Part shown: one piece after another, positions 8,167 to 16,466 of the stretch | How the letters are laid out: each line of letters opens with the position of its first letter | Numbering within the stretch: the first letter of the stretch is position 1 | NCBI GenBank assembly: GCA_947631615.1 | Contig: CANRLX010000017.1 | Location: forward strand, 1-42,625 | DNA length: 42,625 nt | Source of the DNA: an uncultured Acetatifactor sp. | GTDB lineage: Bacteria > Bacillota > Clostridia > Lachnospirales > Lachnospiraceae | Direction: 5' to 3' | Program-made: the position numbers and the translations under genes | The notes under the pieces: model-generated | Database searches by the model: none | Seen by the model: the letters and a program-made list of their open reading frames with translations, nothing else | What the model was told of the DNA's origin: nothing

Positions 8167-9044
8167 TACCGCTTCACCTTCCTTCTGTCCATACTGATCA
8201 CCAGAATGATCAAAAACAGCACTGCGGTGATCAGCTTGATCGCGTTGGCGTCAATACCGGCAAACATCGCCAGCGCCACACACGCCTTGTAGAGGATGGA
8301 CCCCAGCACCACGCTGCTGGTCACCCGAAGAAGCGTCACCTTTCGGAAGAGACTGGTGCCGATGATCACGCTCGCCAGGCCGATGACCACCGCGCCGGTG
8401 CCGATGGAGATCTCGAAGCTTCTCTGCTGCTGGGCGTAGATACAGCCGCTCAAGGACACCAACCCGTTGGCGATAGACAGGCCCACGATCTTTACCAGAC
8501 CCTTATCCACGCCCAGGCTGGTCACGATGGTGTCATTGTCTCCCACCGCCCGCAGCAGGAAGCCGGACTTGGTGCTCATGTACCAGTCCAGAAGGAATTT
8601 GGCTGCCATAGTGATCAGAAAAATAATGACCACCGTCCTAAATTCCGACAGAAACTCCGGAAATACGCGGTCCACAAAGGAATTGGAAAAAATATTTTCC
8701 TTGTTGAAGATCGCCACATAGCCGGCGCCCGCCACCCACAGATTGATGGTGTAGAGGCCGGTCATCATCACGATACCGGACAACAGATCCCGAACCTTCA
8801 GTTTCACATGGATCAGACCGGTACAGATCCCCACCAGCGCGCCTCCCAGGAAGGAGCAGGGCAGCGTGAGAATCGGCGGAAGTCCCATTCCGTTGATCAT
8901 CCGCACCGTGACCGCCGCGCCGAAGGGAAAGCTGCCATCCACTGTCAGATCCGGAAAATCCAATATTTTGTAGGTGATATAGACACCCAGCGCAAGGATG
9001 CCGTATATCATCCCCTGTTCCAGTACACTCAAGATCAGCGCCAT
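8166..9044 (-). CDS. trpY: ABC transporter permease, tryptophan-type (TrpY-like)
   Basis: A 292-residue hydrophobic protein with roughly eight or nine membrane segments, of the COG4120 permease type. Recognisable blocks are GVYITYKILDFPDLTVDGSF near residue 20, AVGDN (about residue 170), and GLSIANGLVSLSGCIYAQQQ. It forms the membrane channel for the lipoprotein at 9073 and the ATPase at 7393. GGGAGG lies five bases before ATG 9044. The gene is 28 bp after trpX. Confidence 0.86.
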   Translation of the reverse strand: MALILSVLEQGMIYGILALGVYITYKILDFPDLTVDGSFPFGAAVTVRMINGMGLPPILTLPCSFLGGALVGICTGLIHVKLKVRDLLSGIVMMTGLYTINLWVAGAGYVAIFNKENIFSNSFVDRVFPEFLSEFRTVVIIFLITMAAKFLLDWYMSTKSGFLLRAVGDNDTIVTSLGVDKGLVKIVGLSIANGLVSLSGCIYAQQQRSFEISIGTGAVVIGLASVIIGTSLFRKVTLLRVTSSVVLGSILYKACVALAMFAGIDANAIKLITAVLFLIILVISMDRRKVKR

Positions 9045-9072
9045 CGAAAGCCTCCCAATATCATAACATTAG

Positions 9073-10071
9073 TTATTCAACAATGATCTCGTCAAAGGTC
9101 TGGTATGCGTCCTCGGCATAATTTGCGGGGAGCTCCAGATGGATGTTATCTGCCGCCAGGAAATTCACATACAGGCTGGGCTCGGAAATCACCTCATAGT
9201 TCATCTCGGAAGCCTTCGCCTCGCCCTTCAGCACCTTCGCCGCCATCCTGCCGGTCTGGACCCCCAGTTCATAGTACTCCAGGCCCATAGAAGCCACACA
9301 GCCGGCCTTCACCTGCTCCACCTCGGAGCCGAATACGGGGATCCCCGCCTTGTTTGCCTCCTCCAGAACGCTCTGCAGAGCGCTGACCACCGTGTTGTCC
9401 GTCATATTGCTGATGCAGTCCACCTTGCTCACCAGATCGGCCGCCGCGATCGAAACCTCGGATATGGCCGTCACGCCGGTGGGAACAATCTCAAATCCGT
9501 AATTGCCTGCCAGCTCCTTGTACTGCTCCACAGTGCTGATGGAGTTTGCCTCGCTGGTGGTATAGATAATGCCGATCTTCTTTGCGTCCGGAAGCACCTC
9601 ACGGATCATCTGAAGCTGTGCGTCCACGGCCAAGGCGTCGGAGGTTCCGGTGATATTGCCCACAGGGCTTCCGTCCTCGTTTGCCAGGCCCGCCTCCACA
9701 GGATCGGAGACCGCGGTGTAGATCACGGGAATATCGGTATCCATGGTGGCGTTATACGCTGACATTGCAGCCGGCGTCGCGATCGCGCAGATCAGATCCA
9801 CCTTTTTGCTGACAAAATTGTCCGCCGTCATAGCCGCCGTGCCCGTGTCCGCCTGTGCGTTTACATAGTCCACCGTCAGGTTTTCGCCTTCCACAATGCC
9901 CTCCTCGGCCAGACCTGCCAGAAATCCCTCTCTGCAGTTGTCCAGGGAACCGTGCACCGCAAACTGAGAGATGCCGATGGTGTAGCTCTCACTCTTTTTG
10001 TTTCCGCAGCCTGCCAGCATAGAGACTGCCATTGCCGCCGTCAGCATTACTGCCATAAATCTCTTTTTCAT
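9073..10071 (-). CDS. trpX: Substrate-binding lipoprotein, tryptophan-type (TrpX-like)
   Basis: 332 residues from ATG 10071. The signal peptide MKKRFMAVMLTAAMAVSMLAGC ends in a lipobox (LAGC), so the mature protein is tethered outside the membrane. The body is a COG2984/PF04392 binding protein (YTIGISQFAVHGSLDNCREGF, then IPVIYTAVSDPVEAGL and NVTGTSDAL-like NITGTSDAL). A longer reading from 10164 would place a charged tail before the signal peptide and run back into the T-box terminator, so 10071 with GGGAG upstream is chosen. Expression should be controlled by the T-box. Confidence 0.9.
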   Translation of the reverse strand: MKKRFMAVMLTAAMAVSMLAGCGNKKSESYTIGISQFAVHGSLDNCREGFLAGLAEEGIVEGENLTVDYVNAQADTGTAAMTADNFVSKKVDLICAIATPAAMSAYNATMDTDIPVIYTAVSDPVEAGLANEDGSPVGNITGTSDALAVDAQLQMIREVLPDAKKIGIIYTTSEANSISTVEQYKELAGNYGFEIVPTGVTAISEVSIAAADLVSKVDCISNMTDNTVVSALQSVLEEANKAGIPVFGSEVEQVKAGCVASMGLEYYELGVQTGRMAAKVLKGEAKASEMNYEVISEPSLYVNFLAADNIHLELPANYAEDAYQTFDEIIVE

Positions 10072-10140
10072 AATGTTCTCCCTTCCCGCCCCACAGGGGC
10101 ACACAGCAAACCCTTGAGAAAGCTTGGGCGTATGCCACGT

Positions 10141-10180
10141 AAAAACCGCCTCAAACACGCACACTGCGCATTTGAGGCGG
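10141..10180 (-). terminator. T-box leader terminator
   Basis: Ten-base-pair stem CCGCCTCAAA (10180-10171) with TTTGAGGCGG, an inner short stem, and five T at 10145-10141. It ends the T-box leader when tRNA-Trp is charged. Confidence 0.92.
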
Positions 10181-10440
10181 TGATAATCGTCCGATTACTA
10201 TCGCGGTACCACTCAAATTGACCCTTCGGTCCTCTCACTCTGAATACCATCATATCCATCGGCTTGATAACGGGCCCGAATCCCGCCGAAACCTACTCAT
10301 CTCTTTTCAGTCCGGCCTCAAAAGTCCATTCAGCGAACGCTCCTATACCGCTTTCCACCAGCCGCGGCTCTCTGGAATATTTGCTTTCCGCCTACTTCTC
10401 TTTCTCACAGGTTTCCTGGATAATAAAGTTTGCTTACGGA
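10141..10440 (-). promoter_or_regulatory. T-box leader, tryptophan (UGG) specific
   Basis: Read leftward from about 10440. It shows an AGTA loop-E motif, the AGAGAGCCGCGG and GGTGGAAAGCGG core of stem I, then GAATGGACTT, in which TGG at 10328-10326 sits in the specifier position (GAA-codon-A). The T-box itself, TGGTACCGCG (10211-10202), follows. The TTTGAG just before it (10217-10212) can pair with CTCAAA in the terminator 5' arm, giving the antiterminator alternative. Uncharged tRNA-Trp would therefore switch on the transporter genes. The T-box call is firm and the Trp specificity is strong. Confidence 0.93.
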
Positions 10441-10444
10441 TATT

Positions 10445-10473
10445 AGGATAAAGCCAAATAAGAATTTTGTCAA
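10445..10473 (-). promoter_or_regulatory. Promoter of the T-box/trpXYZ transcript
   Basis: TTGACA (10473-10468) and TATCCT (10450-10445) with a 17 bp spacer. It begins 11 bp past the stop of the sensor kinase, so trpXYZ has its own start. Confidence 0.8.
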
Positions 10474-10483
10474 GGGGAAAAGA

Positions 10484-12628
10484 TCAATTTTCTCTCTGCT
10501 CCCCGTTTTGCAGGGTGGGGATCCGGATCGTCACCTTGAACAAATCCCCGTCCGTCACAATGTCAAGCTTCCCTCCCTGGAGCTCCATCAGGCTCTCCGC
10601 GATGGACAGCCCCAAACCGTTCCCCTCGATGTGACGGGACTTGTCGCCGCGCACAAACCGCTCCTTCAGCTCCTCCCCCATATCGACCAGGGGATATTTG
10701 GACATATTCCGGAAGATGATCGCCGTCTCCTGCGGGGAACTCTCCACCGACAGATACACGCGGGAGTTCTCCTGTGCGTATTTGCAGATATTGTTTAACA
10801 GGTTGTCAAACACCCTCCAGATATGCCTGCCGTCCGCCAGCACCGACACCTCGCTCTCAGGCGCGCCGGTGATAAGCTCCAGACCCCGCTCTGCAAACCG
10901 CGCCTCGTACTCGCCCACCGCCTGGGTCAGTAACACCCCCACCCGACAGGGCTGCAAGTGCACCTCCAGATTGCCCGTGGTCGCCTTGGACGCCTCCATC
11001 AGGTCGTCCAAAAGCTTTTTCAGGCGCTTGGACTGGCGCAGAAGCACCTCCGCGTACTCGGACAGCTTCTGCCTCTCGCTTCCCTCTTCTACCGTTTCAG
11101 ACATCCCCGAAACCACCCCCCCGGGTTCCAAAATCTGCCCTTCCCCCGCCGACATCCTGGATACCAGGCTTCCGATCAGATCCGCATAGTTGATAATGGA
11201 GGTGAGCGGCGTCTTGAGGTCGTGGGACACATTGGTGATCAGCTCCGTCTTCAGGCGCTCGCTCTTGATGCGCTGCTCCACTGCCACGGACATCCCGTGC
11301 CCAATGTGGTTTAAATTCTCCCCCAGCTTTCGGAAATTTAAGACCATGGGGGAGACATCCACCTGATAATTAAGGTCCCCCTGGGCCAGCGCCTCGCTTC
11401 CTTGCTCCAGCCGCCGAAACATCAGCGCGCAGTAGATCACAAGGGGGAAGAGGATCATCTTTTCTAACAGCCAGAGGACGAAAAGCTCCGCGCTGCCATA
11501 GATAAAAATGCCAAACACCTCCGCCAGCGCAATCCCGCCAAGTATCAGTACCACATTCAGGACAAGGGGAATCCCCCTGACCAAAAAGGCAATTCCCCGA
11601 ACCACCTCCGCGATCAGGGTGCGCTGAAACAAAATGTGCAGCTTCAGCCGAAGCGCAAGCTCACGCAGCCATATCATCCCCCAGACCAGCTCAAGCATCA
11701 AAAGGACCGCCAGCGCCACATACCAAAACAGACCGGACTGCATCTCCACCCACACCAGGAGACCCAAAGCGGCGATGATTCCGAAAAATACCGTGAGCAG
11801 GTCAAAGTGGTAGGGGGACAGCACGCTCTCCGTGATCCCCTCCTTTCCGCGGTGATGCCCTGCGCTCCACAGAAGGAACAGGAAGGTGACAAGCGCCGTC
11901 AGAGCGCCGACAACGGCCATCACCGGAAACACGTTGGCCGCCTCCGCCAAACTCTGCGTCTTCTTCCAATCCGACCAGTATGCGTCCCTCTGGTTCAGCT
12001 CGGGATCCACGTACACATAGAAGGTCAGCTTCTGTTCCATCTGCTCCGGACTCTCACCGACCTCCTCCGCATCCGCTCTCTCGGCAATCGCCCCCGGACC
12101 CGTCGTCACCTCCGTCTCCTGCTCCCCTTCTGGCTGGCTGTCCGGCATCTCATCCGCCTCCTGTCCGCCGTCCTCCCGCTCCTGCTCCTGAAACGGCACC
12201 TCTTTATAGACGCTGGTGTAGCACAGGAAATGATAGGGGGTATCCCGATCCTCCTCCGACAGAAAATTCCACAGAGGCTGACCGTCCACATAGACCTCCA
12301 CCTTGACATTTCGCTGCATCAGATAATTGGCGGCGACCTCCTCTGCCTCCTCCGCCTCATAATTCTGATAGATCCGCTTGAGCTCCCCCACGTCGTCCCA
12401 CACGGTGGGAACCATTCTGTCGTGCACCAGCTGCTCGAATCCGAGGGTATAATAGCTTTCCTCCTCCAGATAGATCACTCCCGCCGCGCCTATCACCGCG
12501 CAGGTCATACCGAGCGCAAAGAGTAAAAACGCCACGATCTTGGCCATCGTGCTGTTTAAAAGATTTTTCGTCCCGTCCAACGTTTTTTTGTCGCCGTTTT
12601 TCTTTCCCATCGCTTCCCTGGTCTCCAT
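10484..12628 (-). CDS. Sensor histidine kinase (VanS/PhoR type)
   Basis: 714 residues. An N-terminal membrane helix (30-52) is followed by an outside domain of about 180 residues containing an acidic low-complexity stretch (146-198). Several more helices (232-400) and a HAMP-like linker follow. The phospho-acceptor motif is NVSHDLKTPLTS (His 469) and the ATPase part has NLLNNICKYA and GNGLGLSIAESL. About 30 low-complexity residues (490-520) interrupt the dimerisation hairpin. Its regulator is 15 bp upstream in the same direction. The signal is unknown. GGAGG lies before ATG 12628. Confidence 0.9.
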   Translation of the reverse strand: METREAMGKKNGDKKTLDGTKNLLNSTMAKIVAFLLFALGMTCAVIGAAGVIYLEEESYYTLGFEQLVHDRMVPTVWDDVGELKRIYQNYEAEEAEEVAANYLMQRNVKVEVYVDGQPLWNFLSEEDRDTPYHFLCYTSVYKEVPFQEQEREDGGQEADEMPDSQPEGEQETEVTTGPGAIAERADAEEVGESPEQMEQKLTFYVYVDPELNQRDAYWSDWKKTQSLAEAANVFPVMAVVGALTALVTFLFLLWSAGHHRGKEGITESVLSPYHFDLLTVFFGIIAALGLLVWVEMQSGLFWYVALAVLLMLELVWGMIWLRELALRLKLHILFQRTLIAEVVRGIAFLVRGIPLVLNVVLILGGIALAEVFGIFIYGSAELFVLWLLEKMILFPLVIYCALMFRRLEQGSEALAQGDLNYQVDVSPMVLNFRKLGENLNHIGHGMSVAVEQRIKSERLKTELITNVSHDLKTPLTSIINYADLIGSLVSRMSAGEGQILEPGGVVSGMSETVEEGSERQKLSEYAEVLLRQSKRLKKLLDDLMEASKATTGNLEVHLQPCRVGVLLTQAVGEYEARFAERGLELITGAPESEVSVLADGRHIWRVFDNLLNNICKYAQENSRVYLSVESSPQETAIIFRNMSKYPLVDMGEELKERFVRGDKSRHIEGNGLGLSIAESLMELQGGKLDIVTDGDLFKVTIRIPTLQNGEQREN

Positions 12629-12643
12629 TTCTGCGCTCGCCTC

Positions 12644-13333
12644 CTATCGCTTCTCCATCTTGTATCCCTGTCCCCACACCACCTTCAGATAGCGCGGCTC
12701 CGCCGGATTGATCTCTATCTTCTCCCGCAGGTGCCGGATATGCACCGCCACCGTGTTCTCGCTCCCGTAGGGCTGGTCGTTCCAGATTCTGCGGTAAATT
12801 TCTCTGGGAGAGAATACCTTTCCCGGATTCTGCATCAAAAGCTTTAAGATTTCATACTCCGTGGGGGTGAGCGCCACCGGCTCCCCGTCCAGCGTCACCT
12901 GCTTTTCCCGATCGTCCAGCTCGATGTTTCCTATCCGGACGGAGTCCGGCCTCATCACGCCCGCTCCCAGCTGCAGATACCGGCGCAGCTGGCTCTTGAC
13001 CCGGGCGGACACCTCCACCGGATGAAAGGGCTTGGTGATATAGTCGTCCGCCCCCATGTTGAGCCCCAGGATCTTGTCCGAATCCTCGCTCTTTGCGGTG
13101 AGCAGGATGATAGGGACGTTGCTGAACTTGCGGATCTCCACCATGGTCATGATGCCGTCCATCTCCGGCATCATCACATCCAAAAGCACCAGATGGATGT
13201 CGTTGTTTTCAATGCAGCGGAGCGCTTCTTTTCCGTTGAACGCCTCAAAAAAGGTATACTCCTCATTGGCAAGATATATTTTCAGCGCATTTACGATATC
13301 CACCTCATCGTCGCAGATCAGTATATTGTACAT
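12644..13333 (-). CDS. OmpR/PhoB-family response regulator (VanR type)
   Basis: 229 residues. The receiver domain (1-120) has the acid pocket CDDEVD, the phospho-acceptor VLLDVMMPEMDG (Asp about 52), LTAK and KPFHPVE. The C-terminal winged-helix domain includes LTPTEYEILKLLMQNPGKVFSPREIY and VAVHIRHLREKIE. It is a DNA-binding transcription factor paired with the kinase at 10484. The AGGAAGGG ribosome site precedes ATG 13333. Targets cannot be told from the window, and the next downstream unit, trpXYZ, already has its own T-box. Confidence 0.94.
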   Translation of the reverse strand: MYNILICDDEVDIVNALKIYLANEEYTFFEAFNGKEALRCIENNDIHLVLLDVMMPEMDGIMTMVEIRKFSNVPIILLTAKSEDSDKILGLNMGADDYITKPFHPVEVSARVKSQLRRYLQLGAGVMRPDSVRIGNIELDDREKQVTLDGEPVALTPTEYEILKLLMQNPGKVFSPREIYRRIWNDQPYGSENTVAVHIRHLREKIEINPAEPRYLKVVWGQGYKMEKR

Positions 13334-13432
13334 ATTCCCTTCCTCTTCCTCGCGTGTTATGTGCCTATTTTAGCAGAAATCACTTTAACAAAAAACTCCT
13401 GAAATGATTAAGATTTGTTTAAGGCCGCCCCA

Positions 13433-13489
13433 AAAATAAAAGAAACAGGAGGAAACGCTGTCTGTGGCATCCTGACAGTTATCCTCCTG
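13433..13489 (-). terminator. Intrinsic terminator of the PF06541 gene
   Basis: Stem CAGGAGGA (13446-13453) with TCCTCCTG (13482-13489), and an inner CTGTC/GACAG stem. On the minus strand it is followed by the T-rich TTTCTTTTATTTTT (13445-13432). It ends the gene at 13536. Confidence 0.75.
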
Positions 13490-13535
13490 CTTTCGGTGTA
13501 TGCAGGGCTTATGGCGAGTTAAATCTCCCCAGAGC

Positions 13536-14438
13536 CTATCTTTTGAATTTTTCTTTCAGCTCTTCCAGAGCCTCCGCGTATTTGGAGGAGCTCATGGTCG
13601 GGTTGGAGCGGATCAGATCGCGCTGGAAAAAGTCCTTCAGAGCGCCCAGCCGCTTCCTCTCCTCCACATTATCCGCGTATTCCTTTCTCAGATCGTGCAC
13701 CTCATCCTTCACCTCGGACAGCGCTTCGACCTGCTTTCCCTGGCTCATGCTCTTCAAATGCTCCAGCCGCTCCTCGATACCGGCGCGCAGATCCTCCATC
13801 CGGACGGCGACGCCTTCCTTATAGTTGGACCACTCCTCGTCGGTCAGCGCCATAATGACATCCAGCCGCTTGCGGATACGCAGCAGGTTTTCCCTGGCCT
13901 TGTCCATCTGCGCCAGCACGTCCCGCAGATCGAGAGCCGCTTTGAAGGACAGGGCAAAGTCGCTGGCGATCCCCGCCGTCAGCACGCAGGTGACCGCGGT
14001 TAGAAGGTCGAGGGGAATGGAGAGAACCAGATATTCCACCGGTTTATGGATCACCCTCGTCATGAGGATCGTGAGAAAGCCCCACGCGACGGAGGTGCCC
14101 AGGCAGATCTGCCCCTGGAAGTTGAAGGGGTTTTGGGAGTAATCCCAATAGCGCACCTTAAACAGCTTCTCCATCGTAACACCTGTTATATATTCCAGCG
14201 CCGTGGCTCCCACCACTCCCGCCAAATACACCAGAAACAGGTTATCCTGAAAGGGCATGGAGACCACCAGCATCATGATGGCCCCGCTCCCGTACAAGGG
14301 CAGGAAGGGGCCGCGCATAAAACCGCGGTTCGTCAGCTTCCTGCACTTGAGAGACACATAGGCAGACTCAAAGCACCATCCCAAAAAGCTGTATAGGTAA
14401 AAAAAGAACAACCATTGGCTCACCGTATAGGAATACAT
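13536..14438 (-). CDS. PF06541-family membrane protein with coiled-coil tail
   Basis: 300 residues. About five membrane segments lie in the first 165. They carry the family marks FLGWCFESAY (about 19-28), NRGFMRGPFLPLYGSGA, EYITGVTMEKLFKVRYWDYS and GQICLGTS. The last 120 residues are charged and helical (KARENLLRIRKRLD..., ALSEVKDEVHDLRKEYADN), a likely cytoplasmic coiled coil. The family is labelled 'putative ABC transporter type IV', but its function is not established. GGAGGGG precedes ATG 14438 and its own terminator follows. The 145-residue protein at 3378 is a short relative. Confidence 0.82.
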   Translation of the reverse strand: MYSYTVSQWLFFFYLYSFLGWCFESAYVSLKCRKLTNRGFMRGPFLPLYGSGAIMMLVVSMPFQDNLFLVYLAGVVGATALEYITGVTMEKLFKVRYWDYSQNPFNFQGQICLGTSVAWGFLTILMTRVIHKPVEYLVLSIPLDLLTAVTCVLTAGIASDFALSFKAALDLRDVLAQMDKARENLLRIRKRLDVIMALTDEEWSNYKEGVAVRMEDLRAGIEERLEHLKSMSQGKQVEALSEVKDEVHDLRKEYADNVEERKRLGALKDFFQRDLIRSNPTMSSSKYAEALEELKEKFKR

Positions 14439-14508
14439 AGATTTTCCCCTCCGATCTCATCTGTACATCCATAGTTTTTCACCAAACGCCGGATCCTATC
14501 CGCCCCTG

Positions 14509-15282
14509 CTACAGGGTCTTATCCAGCAGCATCATCAGCGCAAACCCCACTGCAAAGGAGATGGTTCCCAGGTTGGAGTGCCTGCCCTCGCTGGCCTCCG
14601 GTATCAGCTCCTCCACCACCACATAGATCATAGCCCCCGCCGCAAAGGCAAGCAGATAGGGAAGTACCGTGGTCATCACGCTGGCGAGCAGAATGGCGAT
14701 CACCGCTCCCACCGGCTCCACCACTCCGGACAGAGTCCCCAGGAGAAACGCCTTCCACCGGCTGTTGCCCTCGCTCCTTAAAGGCAGCGAGATAATGGCG
14801 CCCTCCGGAAAGTTCTGTATGGCGATGCCCACCGACAGCGTCAGCGCTCCGGCGAGAGTCACGGCCCCGTCGCCGTTTATGACACCGGCGAAGATGGCGC
14901 CGCAGGCGGCTCCCTCCGGCAGATTGTGCATCGTCACCGCAAGCATGAGCATGGTGGTGCGTCCCAGCAGGCATTTCCTGCCCTCCGGCTCCCTGCTTCC
15001 CACGTGCAGATGCGGCACCAGCGTATCTGCCAAAAGCAAAAAAATAATACCGAGCATAAAACCACTCAGTGCAGGGACAACGGACCATTTTCCTTTCTCT
15101 TCACACATCTCCATCGCCGGTATCAGGAGCGACCATATGGAGGCCGCCACCATGACTCCCGCCGCAAATCCGGTGAATATGCGCTGTAAATTGGGTTTTA
15201 TCTGATTTTTTAAAAAGAAGACACATGCCGCTCCCGCAGTCGTGCCAAGGAGAGGCACCATCAGTCCTATGACAATATCCAT
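14509..15282 (-). CDS. ZIP-family metal transporter
   Basis: 257 residues with about eight membrane segments. It contains the ZIP metal-site motifs MHNLPEGAACG (helix 4) and IQNFPEGAIISLPL (helix 5), where the second motif has Gln-Asn in place of His-Asn, as in many ZupT/gufA-like members. A ZIP protein imports zinc, iron or manganese. The neighbour genes at 15352 and 16467 are G3E metal-chaperone GTPases, which favours zinc. That inference comes from context. The start at 15282 lacks a well-spaced ribosome site (GGGAG is 12 bases away). Confidence 0.88.
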   Translation of the reverse strand: MDIVIGLMVPLLGTTAGAACVFFLKNQIKPNLQRIFTGFAAGVMVAASIWSLLIPAMEMCEEKGKWSVVPALSGFMLGIIFLLLADTLVPHLHVGSREPEGRKCLLGRTTMLMLAVTMHNLPEGAACGAIFAGVINGDGAVTLAGALTLSVGIAIQNFPEGAIISLPLRSEGNSRWKAFLLGTLSGVVEPVGAVIAILLASVMTTVLPYLLAFAAGAMIYVVVEELIPEASEGRHSNLGTISFAVGFALMMLLDKTL

Positions 15283-15351
15283 CGATCCATCGATCTCCCA
15301 CAGTCTTACCTCAGTATATTGTGGAACGCTTATCCCTATTCCCTAAATTTT

Positions 15352-16284
15352 TCAGGAAAAGCTGATCACCGGATCCTTCGGCGCCCTGGTCTTTTCCACG
15401 CTGAGAGCGTGCAGCATGGGCCCCTCCCCTTTGTAATCCTCCCAGTACTCCTTCGTCACGGTGGCGGTCACCTTCACCCATTCCTTCTGCTTCAGGGCTC
15501 CCGCTCCGGCAAACTCGCACGCATAGCCCAAAAACGCCATATCGTCCGCGCAGCAGGTCATCGCCATCCGCCCCGGCACAAAGTACCCCTTCGGAAAATT
15601 CTCCGGCTTCAGCACCATCGCGACAAACTGGAGCTTCTTGCCGAGATACCGCTCCAAGTGATCCATGGAATCCAGATACCAAATTCCATAACCAGTGTTA
15701 TCTAACTCGATCGTCTCCTGGTTCAGGTCGTAGGGCAGATCCTCCTCAAAAATCTCGTCGATCTCTCCGTTGGAATCCTCAAAGACCACATCCGCAGATG
15801 GGTTTACCGCCTTGATGTTGCGCTTGTAGCTGTTCAGATTCTCACGCACATCGTCGCAGCGGTTGAAAATGATCATCTCGGACCCACGGATCATCTCCGC
15901 CACAAGGGATCTCATATTGGTGTAGTACATGGGGAAGGTGGAGCCGTCGATGGTGGTGATCTGCTGTTCGATCCTCCAGTTCTTCGGCAGCTTCATATTT
16001 TTATAATTCCACATGCCGTTGTACTCGACGATGATCCGCTCCGGCTTGTGCCGCTTCTCCAGCTCGAGAAGATGCTCGGGGGAAAACTCCTCCTCGCTCT
16101 CGATCTTCTCCAGCACGGTGCGGCTCCTCTTCAAAAGCGCCTCATCGTACTCGACCTCCCCCTCCTCGCACAGAAGAAGAAGGGTCTTTCCCCGAATCTG
16201 AAAATAGGGCTGTCCCAGCGTAAAGACAATAAATTCCGTCTTGCCGCTCTCCAAAAAACCATTGATTATATATACAGGCTTCAT
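15352..16284 (-). CDS. G3E-type GTPase with YcgQ/DUF1980-like C-terminus
   Basis: 310 residues. The N-terminal part is a CobW/G3E-like NTPase with a changed P-loop, INGFLESGKTEF, where the family usually has GFLGSGKTT. It is followed by RIIVEYNGMW in the switch region and IIFNRCDDVREN in the NKxD position. No CxCC motif is visible. The C-terminal 100 residues hold GYFVPGRMAMTCCADDM, the RxxxTCCaaD hallmark of the TIGR03943/YcgQ (DUF1980) family, then VKVTATVTKEY. These two parts are usually separate proteins in zinc-linked operons. A role in zinc handling at the membrane is inference. Confidence 0.75.
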   Translation of the reverse strand: MKPVYIINGFLESGKTEFIVFTLGQPYFQIRGKTLLLLCEEGEVEYDEALLKRSRTVLEKIESEEEFSPEHLLELEKRHKPERIIVEYNGMWNYKNMKLPKNWRIEQQITTIDGSTFPMYYTNMRSLVAEMIRGSEMIIFNRCDDVRENLNSYKRNIKAVNPSADVVFEDSNGEIDEIFEEDLPYDLNQETIELDNTGYGIWYLDSMDHLERYLGKKLQFVAMVLKPENFPKGYFVPGRMAMTCCADDMAFLGYACEFAGAGALKQKEWVKVTATVTKEYWEDYKGEGPMLHALSVEKTRAPKDPVISFS

Positions 16285-16334
16285 CTCACGCCGCCTTTCC
16301 GCTCTGTCAAAATCCTGTCACACATCCGTTTCCC

Positions 16335-16450
16335 GCAGGATCCTCCTTCACTCAATCTTTCTGCACCGGATTTTCCTTCACTAAATCTGCCTTCGCAGGA
16401 TCCTCCTTCACTCAATCTTCCTGCACCGGATTTTCCTTTTACCGGATCGC
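16335..16450. repeat. 30 bp tandem repeat between two G3E genes
   Basis: About 3.5 copies of a 30 bp unit of the form GGATCCTCCTTCACTCAATC..., alternating two versions, so that a 44 bp segment at 16335 recurs at 16395 with one mismatch. It fills most of the 182 bp gap between the two GTPase genes. No terminator is visible. Confidence 0.85.
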
Positions 16451-16466
16451 TCCGCCCGCCTGCCGG

